NCBI RefSeq assembly: GCF_000719975.1
Contig: NZ_JOIJ01000016.1
Coordinates: forward strand, 1-64,000
DNA length: 64,000 bases
Origin: Prauserella rugosa
Lineage (GTDB): Bacteria; Actinomycetota; Actinomycetes; Mycobacteriales; Pseudonocardiaceae
Reading direction: 5' to 3'
Shown: piece by piece, positions 54,122-64,000 of the stretch
How the letters are laid out: the number at the start of each line of letters is the position of its first letter
Numbering within the stretch: the first letter of the stretch is position 1
Translations under genes and position numbers: made by a program
Notes under the pieces: model-generated
Seen by the model: only the letters and a program-made list of their open reading frames with translations
What the model was told of the DNA's origin: nothing
Databases searched by the model: none

Positions 54122-54892
54122 CTACATCTCCTCAAGCAGCTCCCACACCCGCTGCGCCAGCAACGTGTTGTCCGCCGGCGCCACGGTCGCCCACTGGCGT
54201 CCGTCACCGCCCGGCGCCACCTGCAGCAGATACCGGCCTCGGTCGGTGTCGTAGAACGCGATCACCCGCTGGGCACGGCGCACGGTGCCGTCACGGCCGT
54301 GCGTCTGCGCACCGAACTGGCCGCGGACGACCTGGCCCATCAGCATGGCGGCGAACTCCTGCGCCTCGCTCAGCACGATGCCCCGGTCGGTGAGCGCACC
54401 GACGAGGGCTCGCGCATCACCAGCTGCCTCGCGGTCGGCCTCCACGAGGATGTCGTGCGGCACGCTGGCCGACCAGCCGACACCCGCGGGCGTCTCGCCC
54501 GCCACCGACACCGCCGACTCCGGCAACGACGAGTCCCGCGCCGGGATCAGCCACACCTCGTCCCCGTCGACGACCCCCATCAACGCCTGGGTGCCCGTGC
54601 TGACGGCCAGTCCGGAGATCTGCCGGTCGGTCCAGACCCACGTGTCGATGGCCACGGCGGGGCGCACGAACAGGTTCAGCATGTCCACCAGGTCGCTCGT
54701 GGCCTGATGTCCCTTCGCGAGCCTGCGCTGCGCGAGCGAGTCCCACGCCTGCTCGACGAGGTCGGCCCGCTCGCTGTGCGTGATCCCGGCGCTCGGCACG
54801 TCCAGTGCGGGATGCCGCCGGGGCAGCCGTTCCGCCTCCCAGAGCATGTCGAACTCGAGCGTGGACAACACCACGCTTCCGCCAGTGGTCAC
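54122..54892 (-). CDS. ESX secretion-associated protein EspG
   Basis: A 256-residue protein with EspG family features: LSTLEFDMLWEAERLPRRHP at the start, WVWTDRQISGLAVSTGTQAL and RAQRVIAFYDTDRGRYLLQV later, ending VWELLEEM. EspG proteins are cytosolic chaperones that bind PE-PPE-type substrates and deliver them to the ESX machinery. The GTG at 54892 lies 8 bp after the PPE-like gene; GTGs 54874 and 54871 are alternatives. The adjacent PPE-like protein is the obvious client. Confidence 0.8.
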   Translation of the reverse strand: MTTGGSVVLSTLEFDMLWEAERLPRRHPALDVPSAGITHSERADLVEQAWDSLAQRRLAKGHQATSDLVDMLNLFVRPAVAIDTWVWTDRQISGLAVSTGTQALMGVVDGDEVWLIPARDSSLPESAVSVAGETPAGVGWSASVPHDILVEADREAAGDARALVGALTDRGIVLSEAQEFAAMLMGQVVRGQFGAQTHGRDGTVRRAQRVIAFYDTDRGRYLLQVAPGGDGRQWATVAPADNTLLAQRVWELLEEM

Positions 54893-54899
54893 AGGTGGT

Positions 54900-56747
54900 T
54901 CACCGCTGTTCCGAATCCGGGTCGCCGATCGTGTCGGGGGCGACCATGCGCTGGTCGGAGAAGAGGTCGTTGTCGTCGACACCGAACCGCCGCACGTGCG
55001 TGGCGTCGTCGTCCCCCTCCTGCGGCGCGGCCTTCTGCAGAACACCACGCCGGTCCGTACCGGCCTTGTCCGCCCGGTTGCGCTCGGCCCGCGCCTGTTC
55101 CTCGGGCAGGTCGGCCATGTTCTGGTGGGGCGAACGCGGGGCGGCGCTGCGGCCACCTCCGCTGCGGTCGCGGTCACCGGCCAGCGCACCGGCGATGCCG
55201 CCGGCCGCGACGGCACCCGCGGCGCCACCGAGGTCGTTGGACGAGATCCCGCCCGCCTTCGGCATTCCCGCCGACGAGGCGTTCCCCGCGCCGGTCGTAC
55301 CGCCGCCGGGCATGGGCGCGACACCGAACGACTTGCCCTTGGCCAACTGGTCCGACTCGGACACCGGACCGCCTGCCTTGCCGCCCACCAGCGGCGCGGG
55401 CGCCACCGCGCCACCACCGCCGGGCGTGGCGGTACCCGGGGCCGCGGGCGTGCCTGCACCGGGCAGCGCGCCCGGCTTGCCGCCGACGGCACCGGGCTGC
55501 TTGCCGCCGGTCTGATTGCCGGGCGCCTGGTCCGTACCACCGGGAGTACCGGGGCCTGCCGGAGTTCCCTGGCCGACCGGAGCACCCGGGGTCTTGCCCA
55601 CGGCCGCGCCACCACCGGCCCCGGTCTGCCCACCCGGAGTCGCGCCCGGACTCGCCTGGGTCCCCTGGAGTCCTTGCGTGCCCTGGAGTCCCTGAGTGCC
55701 CTGCGGGGTCTGGGTTCCCGGGGTGCCGGGAACGGCCTGCGTGCCCGACACCGGCCCCTGTGCCGAACCGCTCGAGGGGTTGTTGCCCGACACGGGTTGA
55801 CGACCGCCAGGCCGTGCCACGTGCAGATACCCCGCGCCGGGAGCCGACTGGACGGGCGCCGAACTACTCGGAGCCGTCGACGAGGGCGCGGTGCCCGCGT
55901 GGGAACCGCCCGGCTGCACCGACCCGGTACCGACCGGCGGCGCCGCGTAGGGCGTTTCGTACGTCGGCGTCGGCACGGGGGCCGCGGCGGGCGGCACCGG
56001 TGCCGATGCGGGCGGGACGACGGGAGCGGCCGCGGGCGGAGCCACACCGGACGTGTCGGTCGTGCTGTCCGGTGCGTCGGTCGCGGGCAGCTGCACGTCC
56101 GGGGTGTCCGAACCACCGTCGGTCGCAGGCGGACCGCCCGCGTCGACCTCCCTTGGCACGTCGGAGACGAAGGCGGCCATCATCTCGGGCTGCTCCATCT
56201 GCGGGAGCGAGGAGAGGTTGTCGCCGGAGGAACGGGCGTAACCGTTCAGCGCCTCCAGCGCCTGTGCCCGTGCCTCCTGGCCCTGCGCCACGCGCTTGGC
56301 GTTGTCGGTCTCGAAGCCGATGAGACTGCCGAGCGCGTCGGCGAACCCGTAACCGCCGGAGCCTTCGCGCAGCGCCTTCGCGTCGGGCAGCTGGTGCATC
56401 GTGCGGTTGAACGCCTCACCCTGCGCGAAGATCTGTTTCGCCGCCTCCTCGACCTGTGCGTGGGCGTCCCTGGAGTAGTCGGCCTGGCCCGTCAGCCACC
56501 GCTGCGCCTGCTCACCGGCGTCGCCGGTCCAGTCCACGCCGAGCTTGCCCAGCTCCGTGCGGAGGGTGTTCTCCGTTTCGTTCAGCGCCTTCGAGACGGC
56601 CTTGAGCGCGTTGACCGCCTCACCGATGCCGTTGGTGCCCGCACCGCCGCGGAACAGGTCGATCTCGTTGGCCAGCATGTTGTCGGTGTAGCCGTCGAAG
56701 CGATGGTTGCGGATCTCCTCCGCACGCTGCGAAACGTCCATGACCAT
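54900..56747 (-). CDS. PPE/WXG-like ESX substrate with long Gly/Pro-rich tail
   Basis: A 615-residue protein. The N-terminal 190 residues are helical with the WXG turn W-T-G at 73-75 and a second helical pair (ALREGSGGYGFADALGSLIG). The following 330 residues are Pro/Gly/Thr/Ala/Gln-rich low complexity (repeats of GTQGLQ and PGTP). The end is a charged segment with two short conserved-looking pieces (SPHQNMADLPEEQA; DDDATHVRRFGVDDNDLFSD). There is no signal peptide. ATG 56747 follows GAGGGG. It is followed at once by espG. Confidence 0.8.
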   Translation of the reverse strand: MVMDVSQRAEEIRNHRFDGYTDNMLANEIDLFRGGAGTNGIGEAVNALKAVSKALNETENTLRTELGKLGVDWTGDAGEQAQRWLTGQADYSRDAHAQVEEAAKQIFAQGEAFNRTMHQLPDAKALREGSGGYGFADALGSLIGFETDNAKRVAQGQEARAQALEALNGYARSSGDNLSSLPQMEQPEMMAAFVSDVPREVDAGGPPATDGGSDTPDVQLPATDAPDSTTDTSGVAPPAAAPVVPPASAPVPPAAAPVPTPTYETPYAAPPVGTGSVQPGGSHAGTAPSSTAPSSSAPVQSAPGAGYLHVARPGGRQPVSGNNPSSGSAQGPVSGTQAVPGTPGTQTPQGTQGLQGTQGLQGTQASPGATPGGQTGAGGGAAVGKTPGAPVGQGTPAGPGTPGGTDQAPGNQTGGKQPGAVGGKPGALPGAGTPAAPGTATPGGGGAVAPAPLVGGKAGGPVSESDQLAKGKSFGVAPMPGGGTTGAGNASSAGMPKAGGISSNDLGGAAGAVAAGGIAGALAGDRDRSGGGRSAAPRSPHQNMADLPEEQARAERNRADKAGTDRRGVLQKAAPQEGDDDATHVRRFGVDDNDLFSDQRMVAPDTIGDPDSEQR

Positions 56748-56797
56748 GTCGCTACCCCTCATTCCGCGTCATCTGCCGCCGGGTCGCCGAGCCGGGC

Positions 56798-57274
56798 CTA
56801 CGCGGGGAAACCACGCCGATCCCCGAACGTGTCCGCCTTCTCCTGGTCCGAGCGCGTGTACTCCTCGCCTGCGCGCCGCAGCTGGGACGCCAGCCCGCGC
56901 AGCTGCGTGACGTAGGAACGCGCGTGCGCCGCGTAGGAGTCCTCCGGCCCGCTGACGACGTCGTTCCACACGCCGACGGCGTGCTGCGACACCGTGTCCT
57001 CCGCGGGGGCGGGAATGCGCAGTGAGCCGAGGTGTTCGGAGAGTTTCCGGTCGAGCTGATCGGCCTGCTCGTCGATGATCCGCGCGACCTCGCCGACCTT
57101 GTCCGGCGCGACGTCGATGTCCTTCGCGGACGGCACAGCGGGGATCGGCGAACCGGCGACGGACGCGGGGAAACCCGTCGCGCCACTTCCGACAGCCTCG
57201 ACGCCCTCGACAGCCGCGCCGCCTTCGACGATCGCGCCGCCTTCGCCGGCCTCCGAGCCTGATTCTGACGCCAT
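56798..57274 (-). CDS. Small ESX-associated protein with YxxxD motif
   Basis: A 158-residue protein. After a Gly/Glu/Ala-rich head (1-45), residues 50-140 are helical (APDKVGEVARIIDEQADQLD, then YVTQLRGLASQLRRAGEEYT). Y-T-R-S-D at 139-143 fits the YxxxD/E general type VII secretion signal after a helix-turn-helix. ATG 57274 follows AGGGGG. It is the first gene of the five-gene ESX cluster, 50 bp from the PPE-like gene, and may be that protein's PE-type partner. Confidence 0.65.
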   Translation of the reverse strand: MASESGSEAGEGGAIVEGGAAVEGVEAVGSGATGFPASVAGSPIPAVPSAKDIDVAPDKVGEVARIIDEQADQLDRKLSEHLGSLRIPAPAEDTVSQHAVGVWNDVVSGPEDSYAAHARSYVTQLRGLASQLRRAGEEYTRSDQEKADTFGDRRGFPA

Positions 57275-57379
57275 GCGCACCCCCTGTTACGGCCGGTAGT
57301 CGTCCGGTATCACTGGCAGGTTACCAACTCGGATGTGACGGTGACCTGAACTTCGACGTTCCCGCCCGCGCCTCGGTTC

Positions 57380-57460
57380 CCTCCGATCGGAGGGTTTTCG
57401 GCGCTGATGGTTTTCCGGCGCTGAGGTTTCCGGCGCTGAGGGTTTTCCGGCGTCCTGAGG
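57380..57460. repeat. Degenerate tandem repeat of a GGTTTTCCGGCGCTGA unit
   Basis: About four imperfect copies of GGTTTTCCGGCGCTGA (57387-57450), then two copies of GAGGTGCC. It lies in the 232-bp gap between the ESX cluster start and the purD stop. It is not a hairpin and its role is unclear. Confidence 0.6.
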
Positions 57461-57506
57461 TGCCGAGGTGCCGAGGCGCGGGAGAGGCGAAGGTGCGGAG
57501 GCCGGC

Positions 57507-58772
57507 TCAGGAGGAGGCGGGAACGGCGATCTCCCCGCGGGTGGCGCGCAACGCGATGTCGGTCCGGTGGTGTGCACCGGCGAGGTTCACCGAGGCGACC
57601 CGCTCGTAGGCGTCGGCGCGGGCGGCGTCGAGGTCCGGACCGGTGCCGACCACCGACAGCACGCGGCCACCGCTGGAGACCACGGCGCCGTCGTCGCGCC
57701 TGCGCGTGCCCGCGTGCAGCACGCCCTGGGCCTCACCACCGGTGATCACGTCGCCGGTACGCGGCTTGCCCGGGTAGCCGTCGGCCGCGAGCACCACGGT
57801 GACGGCCGCGCCGTCGGACCATTCCAGCGGCGGCTGGTCGGCGAGCGTGCCCGTCGCGGTGGCGTGCAGCAGCCCGGCCAGCGGAGTGCGCAGCAGCGCC
57901 AGCACCACCTGGGTCTCCGGGTCGCCGAAACGGCAGTTGAACTCGATCACCTGCGGACCGTCGCTGGTCAACGCCAGCCCCGCGTACAGCAGGCCGCTGA
58001 ACGGGGCGTCGCGGTCGGCGAGTTCGTCGACCACCGGCTGCACGATGCGCTCCACGACGTCGTCCACGAGCTCGGCCGGCGCCCAGGCCAACGGCGCGTA
58101 GGCACCCATGCCACCGGTGTTCGGTCCCGAGTCGCCGTCGCCGACGCGTTTGAAGTCCTGGGCGGGCAGCAGCGGCACCACCGTGCGGCCGTCGACGAAA
58201 CAGAACAGGGAGGCCTCGGGGCCGTCCAGGAACGACTCCAGCACCACCGGATGTCCGCCGTCGAGCAGCATCAGGGCGTGCTTGCGCGCCTGCTCCACGT
58301 CGCGCGTGACGACGACGCCCTTGCCTGCGGCGAGCCCGTCGTCCTTGACCACCCAGGTCGGACCGAAACGGGAGAGTGCGGCGTCGAGGTGGGCCGGGTT
58401 GTCCACGACCTCGCTGCGCGCGGTTGGCACGCCCGCCGCCGTCATGACCTCCTTGGCGAACGCCTTCGACCCCTCGATGCGGGCCGCGGACGCCGACGGT
58501 CCGAAGCAGGCGATGCCCTCCTTGCGCACCGCGTCGGCGGCGCCGGCCACCAGCGGCACCTCCGGGCCGATCACCACCAGGTCGGCACGCCACTCGGCGG
58601 CCAGCGCGGCGATGGCCGCGGGATCGGTGAGGTCGACGCCGAGCGGCTCGGCCAGCGCGGCGATCCCGGCATTGCCGGGCGCGCAGGCGATCGCCGTCAC
58701 CGACGGGTCTTGGGAGGCGGCCAGGGCGATGGCGTGCTCGCGGGCTCCGGAGCCGATAACCAGGAAGCGCAC
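57507..58772 (-). CDS. purD: Phosphoribosylamine-glycine ligase
   Basis: A 421-residue ATP-grasp enzyme (GAR synthetase, step two of IMP synthesis). It starts [18 protein letters not shown]. Further signatures are [19 protein letters not shown] (ATP Lys), [12 protein letters not shown] and [17 protein letters not shown] (metal-binding). The GTG at 58772 is used. Confidence 0.97.
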   Translation of the reverse strand: MRFLVIGSGAREHAIALAASQDPSVTAIACAPGNAGIAALAEPLGVDLTDPAAIAALAAEWRADLVVIGPEVPLVAGAADAVRKEGIACFGPSASAARIEGSKAFAKEVMTAAGVPTARSEVVDNPAHLDAALSRFGPTWVVKDDGLAAGKGVVVTRDVEQARKHALMLLDGGHPVVLESFLDGPEASLFCFVDGRTVVPLLPAQDFKRVGDGDSGPNTGGMGAYAPLAWAPAELVDDVVERIVQPVVDELADRDAPFSGLLYAGLALTSDGPQVIEFNCRFGDPETQVVLALLRTPLAGLLHATATGTLADQPPLEWSDGAAVTVVLAADGYPGKPRTGDVITGGEAQGVLHAGTRRRDDGAVVSSGGRVLSVVGTGPDLDAARADAYERVASVNLAGAHHRTDIALRATRGEIAVPASS

Positions 58773-58913
58773 GGGACATCAGCGTAGACACCCCGATAGC
58801 CGGGCGTTCACCCGCATGTGCCCCTGCGGCTGCCACGCTGTCGCCGGGTGGTCGCGCGCGGCCGCGAACGTAACGAGGTCCCCATCGGACCGAGAGAGGG
58901 CAGCGACGACAAC

Positions 58914-60068
58914 ATGGCAAACACGTCCCGAATCCGTAAACGTCTGACGGTGGCGGCGCTGAGCGCGCTCGCCGTGCTCGCGACCACCGGCATCGCCCCC
59001 GCGACGGCAGCAGGACCCACGTCCGGCGCCGCGGGCCACGCCGCCGAGCGCGGAGAGCAGGCCGACGACATCAAGGTCGTGGCGCACCGCGGCGCGTCCG
59101 GCTACCGCCCGGAGCACACGCTCGCCGCGTACGAGCTCGCGGCGCGCATGGGCGCCGACTACATCGAGCCCGACCTCGTCACCACCAAGGACGGCGTGCT
59201 CGTCGCGCGGCACGAGCCGGAGATCGGCGGCACCACCGACGTCGCCGAGCACCCCGAGTTCGCCGACCGCAAGACCACCAAGCAGGTAGACGGCAAGCCG
59301 ATGACGGGCTGGTTCGCCGAGGACTTCACGCTCGCCGAGCTCAAGACGCTGCGCGCCGTCGAGCGCATCCCGGAGACGCGGCCGCACAACACGATCTACG
59401 ACGGGCGGTTCGAGATCGCCACGTTCCAGGAGATCATCGACCTGTCCGAGCGGCTGTCCCGCGAGCTCGGCCGCGACGTCGGCGTCTACCCCGAGCTCAA
59501 GCACCCGACGTACTTCCAGCAGCAGGACCGCGCACTCGAACCGCTCCTGGTGGACGCGCTGAACCGCAACGGCCTGAACAAGTCGAAGTCCAACGTGTAC
59601 GTGCAGTCGTTCGAGGTGTCGAACCTCAAGGAGCTCAGCAAGCAGGTGCGGGTGCCGCTCGTGCAGCTCGTCGACGCCTCGGGCGCGCCGTACGACTTCG
59701 TGGAGTCCGGTGACCCGCGCACCTACGACGACCTGGTCACGCCCGAGGGGCTCAAGGAGATCGCCTCGTACGCCTCCGCGGTCGGCCCGGAGAAGAGCCG
59801 CATCATCCCGACCGACGACGAGGGCAACCTGACCGAGCCGACGACACTGGTCGACGACGCCCACGACGAGGGCCTCATCGTGCACCCGTGGACGTTCCGC
59901 GCCGAGAACGAGTTCCTGCCGACGGACCTGCAGTCGTCGGACGACCCGGCCGACTACGGCGACATCTTCGCCGAGTACGAGGCGTTCCTCGCCACCGGGA
60001 TCGACGGCGTGTTCGCCGACCACTCCGACATCGCCGCGGAAGCGATCCGCACCTTCGAGAACAAGTAG
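58914..60068 (+). CDS. glpQ: Secreted glycerophosphodiester phosphodiesterase
   Basis: A 384-residue GlpQ-type enzyme. Residues 1-32 are a signal peptide (IRKRLTVAALSALAVLATTG, cleavage near ATA-AG). The catalytic motif HRGASGYRPEHT near residue 60 and the metal ligands EPDLVTTKDGVLVARHEP follow, with YPELKHPTYF and VFADHSD in the barrel. It hydrolyses glycerophosphodiesters, and possibly teichoic acid, to glycerol-3-phosphate. It converges with purA, with a perfect palindrome between them. Confidence 0.92.
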   Translation: MANTSRIRKRLTVAALSALAVLATTGIAPATAAGPTSGAAGHAAERGEQADDIKVVAHRGASGYRPEHTLAAYELAARMGADYIEPDLVTTKDGVLVARHEPEIGGTTDVAEHPEFADRKTTKQVDGKPMTGWFAEDFTLAELKTLRAVERIPETRPHNTIYDGRFEIATFQEIIDLSERLSRELGRDVGVYPELKHPTYFQQQDRALEPLLVDALNRNGLNKSKSNVYVQSFEVSNLKELSKQVRVPLVQLVDASGAPYDFVESGDPRTYDDLVTPEGLKEIASYASAVGPEKSRIIPTDDEGNLTEPTTLVDDAHDEGLIVHPWTFRAENEFLPTDLQSSDDPADYGDIFAEYEAFLATGIDGVFADHSDIAAEAIRTFENK

Positions 60069-60076
60069 GTCTTAAA

Positions 60077-60129
60077 GCCCCCGAGGGCCCCATGGTTGCG
60101 TTGAACGCAACCATGGGGCCCTCGGGGGC
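60077..60129. repeat. Compact palindromic intergenic repeat (copy D), perfect
   Basis: A perfect 53-bp palindrome: arms of 26 bp beginning GCCCCCGAGGGCCCCATGG, one central G and core GTTGCGTTGAACGCAAC. It lies between glpQ and purA, which converge. The flank TTAAAG before the left arm matches, inverted, the flank after copy A, suggesting the element extends at least six bases further. Confidence 0.95.
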
Positions 60130-60138
60130 ATGTGGCCC

Positions 60139-62219
<2,081 letters not shown>

Positions 62220-62313
62220 TTCCGCCCAGGGTTAACGATTCCGTTACCTGCCTTGGAGACAGTCGGAAAGTCCTTCACGTCACCGGATTCCCCCTTTGTC
62301 GAGAGGTGCTGTC

Positions 62314-62949
62314 GTGACTGTCTTCCGTACTCTCCGTAACTCCGCGGTCGCCCTGGGTGCGACCGCCGCCCTCACGTTCGCCGGCGCGGGCACCGCGCTC
62401 GCCGAGCCGCCCGGCATCCCCACGCCGACCGAGGCCGAGACCCAGCTCGAGTCGCTGACGGTCGCCCCCGACGGCTCGCTCGACGGCTACGACCGCGACG
62501 AGTTCCCCCACTGGAGCAGCCACGAGGACAACTGCAACACCCGTGAGCTCGTGCTCGAGCGCGACGGCGACGACGTCGAGACCGGCACGGACTGCTACCC
62601 GACCTCCGGCAGCTGGTACAGCGGGTTCGACGGCGAGACGGTCAGCGACCCGTCGGACATCGACATCGACCACGTCGTGCCGCTCGCCAACGCCTGGCGG
62701 ACGGATGCCTCGGAGTGGACCACCGACGAGCGCGAGGCCTACGCCAACGACCTCGAATCGCCGCAGCTGATCGCCGTCACGGCCGCGTCCAACCGGTCCA
62801 AGGGCGACTCCGACCCGTCCGAATGGCAGCCGATCGACTCCTACCACTGCACGTACGCCTCGATGTGGGTCGGCGTGAAGCACAAGTACGAGCTGACCGT
62901 CAACGAGGCGGAGAAGGCCTCACTGAAGGACATGCTCTCCACCTGCTGA
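62314..62949 (+). CDS. Secreted HNH-family nuclease
   Basis: A 211-residue secreted protein. Residues 1-30 are a signal peptide (FRTLRNSAVALGATAALTFA, cleavage near ALAEP). The catalytic region is IDIDHVVPLANAW (DHV/His), with WYSGFDGETVSD before and SNRSKGDSDPSEWQP after, matching the extracellular DUF1524/HNH nuclease group. Four cysteines (DNCNTRE, TDCYP, HCTY and the final C) may form two disulfides. The GTG has GAGAGGTG upstream. The promoter contains TAACG-ATTC-CGTTA (62233-62246). Confidence 0.88.
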   Translation: MTVFRTLRNSAVALGATAALTFAGAGTALAEPPGIPTPTEAETQLESLTVAPDGSLDGYDRDEFPHWSSHEDNCNTRELVLERDGDDVETGTDCYPTSGSWYSGFDGETVSDPSDIDIDHVVPLANAWRTDASEWTTDEREAYANDLESPQLIAVTAASNRSKGDSDPSEWQPIDSYHCTYASMWVGVKHKYELTVNEAEKASLKDMLSTC

Positions 62950-63060
62950 CGGCCGGATCGGCCCGCGCTCGCCGCGGCGAGCGCGGGATCGGCTCCCGCG
63001 GCGTCCCGGTCGCCACCAGGGGCGCCGCGGAGCCGTCCGTACGGTTCCCTTTCCCGGAGG

Positions 63061-63786
63061 TCACCGCAGCCGGTCGATGACGTCGGGCGTGTGCCGCTGC
63101 AGGCGCAGGACACCGCCCACCGTGAACTCGGTCAGCAGGTCGATCAGCGCCTCCGGATCAGGCGCATCGGCATCTCCAGCGGAGGTCTCGGCCGTTGCGC
63201 GCCCGTCTGTTTCACCGGCTGGGTCGGCGGTCGAGCCGGCAGCGGCGGGCCACCTCATCGCCACGAGCGTCTCCGCCATCGCGAACCACATCGCCACCAG
63301 TGCGGTGTTGGCCCTGCCCGGCTCGACACCGTGCTCGGCCCACCGTCGCCTACTCGCCTCCGTGTAGACCTCGGCCAACCGCCCGCGCAACCGCGTCAAC
63401 GCGCCGGTACCCGCCCGCTCGGCCTGCTGCAACACCGCGAGCACGTCGGGATGGTCGGAGGCGAGCGTGAACATGGCCGCGTAGTTCCGCCGCGCCCACG
63501 TGTGCAGATCCAGCTCCGCATCAGCCGCGCCGCGCTCGGCGATGGTGGCGTAGGCCAGTTCTTCGGCGTCGGCCACGACCTGGTCGAACAGCGTGCCGCG
63601 GTCCTCGAACAGTTCGTAGACGGTCTGCCTGCGCACGCCAGCCTCGCGCGCGATCTGCTCGATCGTCGCTCCCGACCGCCCACGCTCGGCGAACACCGCA
63701 CGCGCCGCCGTCAGCACCCGACTGCGTTGTTCCTGGACGGGCCGTGTGCGCGGACGTCCCGGCCCACGCTTACGGGGGCTTGACAT
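63061..63786 (-). CDS. TetR family transcriptional regulator
   Basis: A 241-residue TetR protein. The N-terminal domain is SRVLTAARAVFAERGRSGAT followed by IEQIAREAGVRRQTVYELFE; the head is Arg/Pro-rich (RKRGPGRPRTRP). The C-terminal ligand domain is diverged with an Ala/Asp/Glu-rich insert. ATG 63786 has a GAGGAGGG site. It is divergent from a secreted-protein gene, with a short inverted repeat between them. Confidence 0.88.
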   Translation of the reverse strand: MSSPRKRGPGRPRTRPVQEQRSRVLTAARAVFAERGRSGATIEQIAREAGVRRQTVYELFEDRGTLFDQVVADAEELAYATIAERGAADAELDLHTWARRNYAAMFTLASDHPDVLAVLQQAERAGTGALTRLRGRLAEVYTEASRRRWAEHGVEPGRANTALVAMWFAMAETLVAMRWPAAAGSTADPAGETDGRATAETSAGDADAPDPEALIDLLTEFTVGGVLRLQRHTPDVIDRLR

Positions 63787-63809
63787 CGAGCCCTCCTCAC
63801 CTCGAACCT

Positions 63810-63832
63810 TTTTCGGACAGCAGTGTCGAAAA
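63810..63832. promoter_or_regulatory. Putative TetR operator
   Basis: TTTTCGGACA-GCAG-TGTCGAAAA is an imperfect inverted repeat (nine pairs with one bulged G) in the 91-bp gap between the divergent TetR and secreted-protein genes. Confidence 0.5.
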
Positions 63833-63877
63833 CCGCACGTCGACAACCACACAACGCCACGCTCAACGGAGAGCTAC

Positions 63878-64000
63878 ATGCGATCAGTTCGCCGCGGAAG
63901 GACCACCGCGTCCGTCAGCGCACTCGCCGTCATCGCCGCATCCGCCACCGCCGCGTCCGTGCTCACCGCCGCCCCCGCCGCCGCGGAGCCGATGTCGCCC
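63878..64000 (+). CDS. Secreted protein, truncated at window edge
   Basis: The first 41 codons are visible with no stop. They encode a twin-Arg-like, basic n-region (MRSVRRGRTTASVSALAVIA), an Ala-rich hydrophobic core and a likely AAA-EP signal cleavage site. ATG 63878 has a GGAGAG site 6 bp upstream. Function cannot be read from what is present. Divergent from a TetR gene and possibly its target. Confidence 0.6.
   Translation, partial: MRSVRRGRTTASVSALAVIAASATAASVLTAAPAAAEPMSP

Noticed and set aside
54122..56116. A 664-codon minus-strand frame extending EspG upstream
   Set aside because: The upstream part is an Arg/Pro-rich out-of-frame reading of the PPE-like gene; EspG homology starts near 54892.

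Overview
The window is high-GC actinobacterial chromosome. It combines GTG/ATG starts with purine-rich ribosome binding sites, many 4-bp ATGA/GTGA gene junctions, WXG100/EspG type VII (ESX) proteins, an Scr1-like XRE plus DUF397 pair, DUF574 methyltransferases and a DUF3073 protein. This suggests the Pseudonocardiaceae (Saccharomonospora or a close relative). The family is an inference from gene content; no database was searched.

Layout. 1-8.4 kb: a truncated ESX-type WXG protein, a cytidine-deaminase/ASCH fusion, small membrane proteins, a methyltransferase, a frameshifted alpha/beta hydrolase, and a macrolide-type glycosyltransferase divergent from a TetR regulator with a palindromic operator. 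7.8-24 kb: a conserved block recalling the Mycobacterium tuberculosis Rv0807-Rv0813c neighbourhood: nitrobindin/FABP, aminodeoxychorismate lyase, YgfZ, an RsiG-like c-di-GMP-dependent anti-sigma protein, asparaginase, DUF3073, purM, purF and a sterol-carrier-family protein. Several regulatory or peripheral genes are interleaved (Gfo/Idh oxidoreductase, VanZ, ArfB, DUF397/XRE module, DUF574 methyltransferase). 24-32.6 kb: a type VII-associated protein, a secreted GH25 muramidase and then eight tandem paralogues of a single-pass membrane family. 32.6-36 kb: purL-purQ-purS. 36-51 kb: metabolic and regulatory genes including purB, an ECF sigma/anti-sigma-like pair, threonine aldolase, aminotransferase and an acidic repeat protein. 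52.5-57.3 kb: a five-gene ESX substrate cluster with an EspG chaperone and a WXG-lytic transglycosylase fusion. 57.5-64 kb: purD, a secreted glycerophosphodiesterase, purA, a secreted HNH nuclease, a TetR regulator and the start of a secreted protein.

Eight purine genes (purM, F, L, Q, S, B, D, A) lie within about 44 kb, so the region is a dispersed purine locus into which cell-envelope genes have been inserted. Envelope-directed products recur: ESX substrates, the GH25 muramidase, the transglycosylase, VanZ and the tandem ectodomain family.

The strongest leads are: (1) the eight-member tandem family, each ectodomain of which carries exactly two conserved cysteines; (2) four copies of a long intergenic palindrome in two structural forms, one of them a perfect 53-bp palindrome; (3) the RsiG-like protein with two c-di-GMP signature helices, one altered; (4) the WXG-transglycosylase fusion; (5) the deaminase-ASCH fusion. 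Two genes are broken by single-base frameshifts. No tRNA, rRNA, CRISPR array or insertion sequence was recognised.
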